DNA from: Anadara kagoshimensis
Lineage: Eukaryota > Mollusca > Bivalvia > Arcoida > Arcidae
Direction of reading: 5' to 3'
Length of the DNA stretch: 64,000 nt
Assembly: GCA_021292105.1 (NCBI GenBank)
Contig: CM037864.1
Span: forward strand, 9,166,635-9,230,634
In this document: piece by piece, positions 54,701 to 60,700 of the stretch
How positions within the stretch are numbered: position 1 is the stretch's first letter
How the letters are laid out: each line of letters begins with the position of its first letter
Position numbers and translations under genes: made by a program
Notes under the pieces: model-generated
What the model was told of the DNA's origin: nothing
Database searches by the model: none
What the model saw: the letters and a program-made list of their open reading frames with translations, nothing else

Positions 54701-57700
54701 GTTTCTCAAGAAATATTATATGACAATTGCATTGAACATGATAAAATGCCTTACTTATGATACTTTGATTTCTAGAGTATATTTTACAATTTCTATGATC
54801 TTGAATTTTAGTAATATCCCATATTTTAAAAAATCTAAATTCTCAGTCAGAATTGCTCAGAAGATACTGGTAAATATTTTTGTTAGATCAATTACAAAAC
54901 AGGTGGTTTTGCTTGTAGTTTTTATTCTGTAAAGAAACATCATAAATTCTTTAATAATATAGCAAAAGGAGTACAAATATGATAAGAACCCTATTTGGGC
55001 CTCAAAAATGAACTGTATCAATTGCAAAATTACTGTAGTAGAAATACAGGTATTGTGGAATGTGAGAAGAATACATTTTTAATTATTTATCTTTTAATAT
55101 ACGACTACCTATATATAAAGCAGAATATCTACTTACAGAGCAACAATGATTATAATTTATATTGAATATAGCTCAATAGTTTTTGACATTTTTATAATTA
55201 ATTTAGCTTTTTTAGTTATACTTAAATGTTAATTTATGACCTAGCTCAAAAATAAAATATATGAGAATAAACTAATCATTTCATTTTCACAGCTTGTCTC
55301 ATGTTAAAAATAAACTATTGCACAAAATTTAGTACATTTTGTTTCAGCTTGCATTGGTTACTTCTAAAGGAAAATGTCATGAATTAATGAAATAAGCTAT
55401 TGTGTCATATTAGTGACATCATAATCATGTGTCATTCCATCAAATATTGAAAGCTTTCCCAACATTTTGAGTGATCAAGCCTTGAACTACATCTTAAACC
55501 ACAATATAAATTTAAATTTAAATTCATTTTATTGCAATTTTGAGACCAAAAAGTCCTTATCACAAGACTCCTGTTAATTGAGGTATGTTAGTTTTCTGAT
55601 TACACATAATTTGATAAAACCAATCTGTGCAATGTTTTAAGATATGCATGTAAATATAGCCACACTATATAGTATAACATGTATAAAGAAAAAAAGAAAA
55701 AAACAACACACACACACACAAAAAAAAAACTAAATTCTAAAATTAAAATGTGCTGGCTACAAAAGAATAGATGTACAACAAAGTCACTGACAGCAAAATG
55801 AAAATAAAAGAAAATTAAATCTATAGATGTGAACTGCAAAAGAACAAAAGCATTAGATGTAGATCTAAGATCAGTTAGCAATCTAAATTAGCATATTGCC
55901 CTAAAAAGAAAAAAATAAACAAAAGCCTCTTTATCTGAGTAAAATACAATGATAGCTTTTGTAATTAAGATAACTAGAACTGTCTCTTGAGAGCCAAATA
56001 CCCCGACCCCCAACATTTAAAGTTTTCCATCGACCTTGGCCTTTCCAATATGACCTTGGTTCAAGGTCATGACACATATTTGGACCATGAAGATTATTCA
56101 TGTGAAGTTTCATGAGTCGTCCAAGCATTAATGAGATATGGCCTGGACACAATTTTACATGGACAGACAGACATGGTGATTCCTATATACCCCCCCCCCC
56201 CCCCTCAAACTAGTTTGTGGGGGTATAACAAGAGGTCTAAGCACTGACTACAGTCATTTGTTTTTATTTCTGACAGTGGCACTGTTTACATAAATTTAAC
56301 AACCAAGAGAACTACAGCAGACCAACCTAAATACTGGTTCATTCACATTATCTTAAAGTCAGTTTTGAACATACAGGCTCACAGTTTTAGTGGCATATGT
56401 AATAAATCTTAAGACTATTAACTGTCCAAGTCCATTGAAAGGTTAATCTCAGCATCTATGTCTGTATTCAGAAAGCTGGATTGACTAAAGCAATGTGGAA
56501 ATAAATTTTTGCATGGACATATAGAATTTTCTGACTGGGGCCTAAACATGTAGCTCTTGTATCTTGAGTCTGTAGTCTTCAATTGGCAGCCTCATCACAC
56601 AAAAATATTATACACATGTAACGGTAGTAGTCTATAAAATTGAAAATATTCTGCTACTAAAATCTTGTTGCATTAATCTTGTGAAATTTAACGGGTAATT
56701 ATGAAACATGTCATTTTGAAATATCGAGGACTTTTTTTTTATGGTTTTTTCTACTTCCAAATCACTAAAACTCTTCAATACTATTTGCTTTTTTTAATCA
56801 AATTGCCATACAACAACTTTTTGCATACTGTAATTATTTCAATTTTTAGAAACAATTTGTGCACTTATAATTATTTTCTTTTATGGAATATTATATGCAC
56901 ACATCAAACAATCTATTACAATAGCTAATTGGGTTAACAGATGTTTCAATCTACAAGTATATTCATGTCTGCCATCTTATGCCTGATGTATATGTCTGAA
57001 AATCTAAAATTGAGTGAAATTTCATGTGAAGAAAAAAATCAAGTAGAGAAAATTCAGAAATATAGATGAGACAGTAATAAACATGATAAAGTAGGACTGA
57101 AACTGACACTAGAATAAAGAAATGGCAGACATGAATGCTTAAAATGATTTACCATTTTAAATTAATCAATATATGATGACTATATTCTTTCAATATTAAC
57201 ACATTTTTTTTCTTCTAGTATTACTTAAACAAACATAAAATGCTTAATATCTAAATGACTACTCTCATTATGGGTGATGTGCCACTTACTATCTAGAATA
57301 TACTTTTCAAATACATGCATGTGCAATTTGTATTTCCCGTAACCTTACAACATGTACCAGTATTTCTTACTTAACCTAAAGTTTTAATTTTTAAGCACAT
57401 CTGTCGCCCCCACAAAAAGCAAAAGAGTTTTGAAAGTTATATAAAACCAAATGCCAATTAACCTTTTTAAAGACAAGTTATTGGAAATACAGAAAATATT
57501 TTTAAGTTATTAAAAAGATGAAAAAAAGAAAGTTAATTCTAGAGGCTTAATGTGATTGGTAAATCATTTCAAAATCATATACAAAACAGTTAGATCTATC
57601 TTGATATTACACACCATCACCACTATTAGATCAGAAGAAAAGACATGATGCCCATGCAAACAGGACAAACCTGGCATGTTGTCCACAACTGTCTCCCCCT

Positions 57701-60700
57701 GGGTATTTTCTATATTCATATATTTTAATGGATCAAAAACATCATTAGCAAAAGGATTAGTAGTAGTAGTTGTTCCTAAATGACTTCTGTATTTGTCCAG
57801 CCAACTAAATGATGATGGTAGTCCAAAAGCTGCATTTTGTGATTCAACTGAAATTAATAGGCATTAACTTATTAAATTCTACTGTTGAAATCACTTTGTT
57901 TGTGACAGTGAAATACTCTGTATTTCCATAGAAAATCAAATCAATTTGAATGTTGCGCAATGGAGATTTTACAAAACGAAAATGGCAATGTTTACACAGA
58001 AAGTGATCTCCTTGGTGACATTTTACGTCATAAGCGCAACAGATTCTGCCATTTGCATGGTTTTTCAACATGTTAAATCCCCATAGCGCCAACGTTCTAC
58101 CCTGTGCAGATATATTCTAGATCAATCGCTGATGCGCATTCAGATAAGTGAAAAATATTTATCTTTACTCAAGTTTATTTGATTTTCTATGAAAATAAAG
58201 AATATTTCACTGTCACAGAGTGGTTCAAACAGTAGTGTTTTTATAACCAATACAGCGACATTGCTCTAAACCAGCACTACAACTATCAAATAAGAAAATT
58301 AAATCAAACAGATGCATACTATAAAAAATGCTTTTTTGGGGTTTTTTTTTTTTTAGAAGAAAACTATAGTCTTCCAGTACTTGTTGTCCATAAAACATTT
58401 ACACTGGGTGCTGACACTGATACTAGACTAGGAATATGACTACTGGTTCAAATGACACAAATAATGAGTAAGTGGGACAAATTTTTACTGGTAATTAAAA
58501 ACAGGTGTACCTTATCCAGTGGTTGCCATTAAAACAGGTATGACTGTATAAAAAACTATAAAGATGGACTAAAAGTGCATGTAAGCATACAGTCCAACCT
58601 GCCTTAAAGGCCACCTCTATATAAGTGCCACCTGCTTATAAAGGCCTTTAGAATTATATCCCAATTGTTCTTTATCTATATTATTTGAACCTGTGTATAA
58701 AGGCCACTTTACTGGTTCCCTTGGGTGATCTTTATTTGACAGATTTGACTGTACATACTAATTAATACATGTACCACTGTTCCTGTCTCAATTGAGTAAT
58801 CAAAGTCAAATTTTTCCAAAAAAACCTAGCCTTTAAACCAGTAATGCATCCCTCAATTTTGTCTACTGAAATGGTGGCCAAATTGACCTGGAATTGTGTC
58901 TGGCACCCTAAAATTTGTAAATGGTAGTCAGCTTGTCCACTTAAAATTTTAAATTTTGTGACCAGAGAGCAGATATTATTTCTGTGTTACACAAATTTTC
59001 ACAATATTATGCCATTTCAGGCAATATAATGGACACTTTACCATATCATTATTGTTATTAATAACACTGATGTATGTAAGTCATTGCAAGTCAATTTTTA
59101 AAATTTGCCCTTTTTGTTCTCCATACCTAAAACATGCCTTAATTTTCCTCCATTTGAAAGAAAAGGTTGACTGGCCACCTAAAAATTTAAACTGGTTGCC
59201 AACTGGCCACTTAGTTTTGAAACCCACTTTGAGGGCTGTTAAAAAGAGAGCCTTAGACTAGAAGGGTAGTAGAATCTATAAAACACTTAAATTGTCACCA
59301 TCTGATCTAATGGAAAAATGAAATTCAAACAGATGTTGTACAAGTAACATACAGCAAGAGCATTCAAAAGAACATCTAGACCATGAAAATACTTTAACCA
59401 AAACATTTTACATACAAATAGATGCTCACATCTGAGTGTGACACAATCTCTTCTGTACTTCAAAAACCTGAGCTTAACATGTAAATTGGCTAAATAAGCA
59501 TTAAGTTCTACAAACAGCTTTCTTTTCAGACTTAACCATGTATAATTGCATCACTATAAACTATAAATAGTTTTTAAGATGTTCTATTTGTAACAGATGT
59601 ATCTATCAAAAATCAATATAAGTGATAGTCATAGATATAAAGATGTACTGCAACCTTATCCTGACAATCAAGACAGAGACATAAAACCCATTTTGCTGGT
59701 CGCTTACTCACTCACAGTGTTAAATCTAGGATTTTTCAGAAGGGCCTCTAGGATTTTTAAGAATGGCCCATTTTCCAAAACTTCCCTCTAAAACACCACA
59801 ACATCAGTATTTTTTTTCATCCATGCAATGTTAAATCATCACCCCACGACAAGTTTAACAATGTCCCCATGTTCCCTTCTAGACTAAACACTGCTTACAC
59901 ATTCGCTTTTTATCTTGGAAATTATGTAAACACACACACTTACCTTCCATATAATAAATAAATCAAAAAATTGATTATGACTAAAATCAATAATATCTGT
60001 GTTATACTAATAAAAATTAATATTACTTTGATTATAGGACAAATAAGAATAAAAAAATTCTCTCAAGTGCTGTATCTATAAGAAATCAATAGAATGTGTT
60101 ACCTATTCATGAAAGTTATGTTAAAATAAAACTAGAACTGTCTCTTGAGAGCCAAATATCCCCCGCCCCCAACATTTAATGTTGTCATGCGACCTTGACC
60201 TTTCTGATATGACCTTGGTTCAAGGTCATGACACACCTTTGGACCAAAAAGATTATTCATGAAAAGTTTCATGAGAGTCAACCAAAGCATTGCTGAGATA
60301 TGGCCCGGACATGATTTTACATGGACAGACGGACAGACAGACATGGTGATTCCTATATACCCCCCTCAAACTAGTTTGCAGGGGTATAATAATGAAATGA
60401 TTACACAATGATTAAAACAATCAACTCAATGTATAAAATCAACTAATAATACTTAAGTGAAATTTTTCACAAGCAAATACTACCTAGTTAAATTCTAATA
60501 AAAGTCACAGCAAGAAAGCCAATATTTTAGACCACTTTTAACCATTTATAGGAAAAAAGATCAGTCCAATTGAAATAAAATCTGTTAAGATTTGTTTAAA
60601 ATCAGATGGAAAAGCTAGTTAATCATTGATACCAAGTTTTTAAAAAAAATCCAAAGGGTTGATAACTTCTAGAAGAATTATCCAACTGGAACTGAACAAG

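Noticed and set aside
54558..54932. Longest chance reading frame (124 codons, plus strand)
   Set aside because: It is antisense to exon w3 and its intron, with no family resemblance and AT-driven composition.
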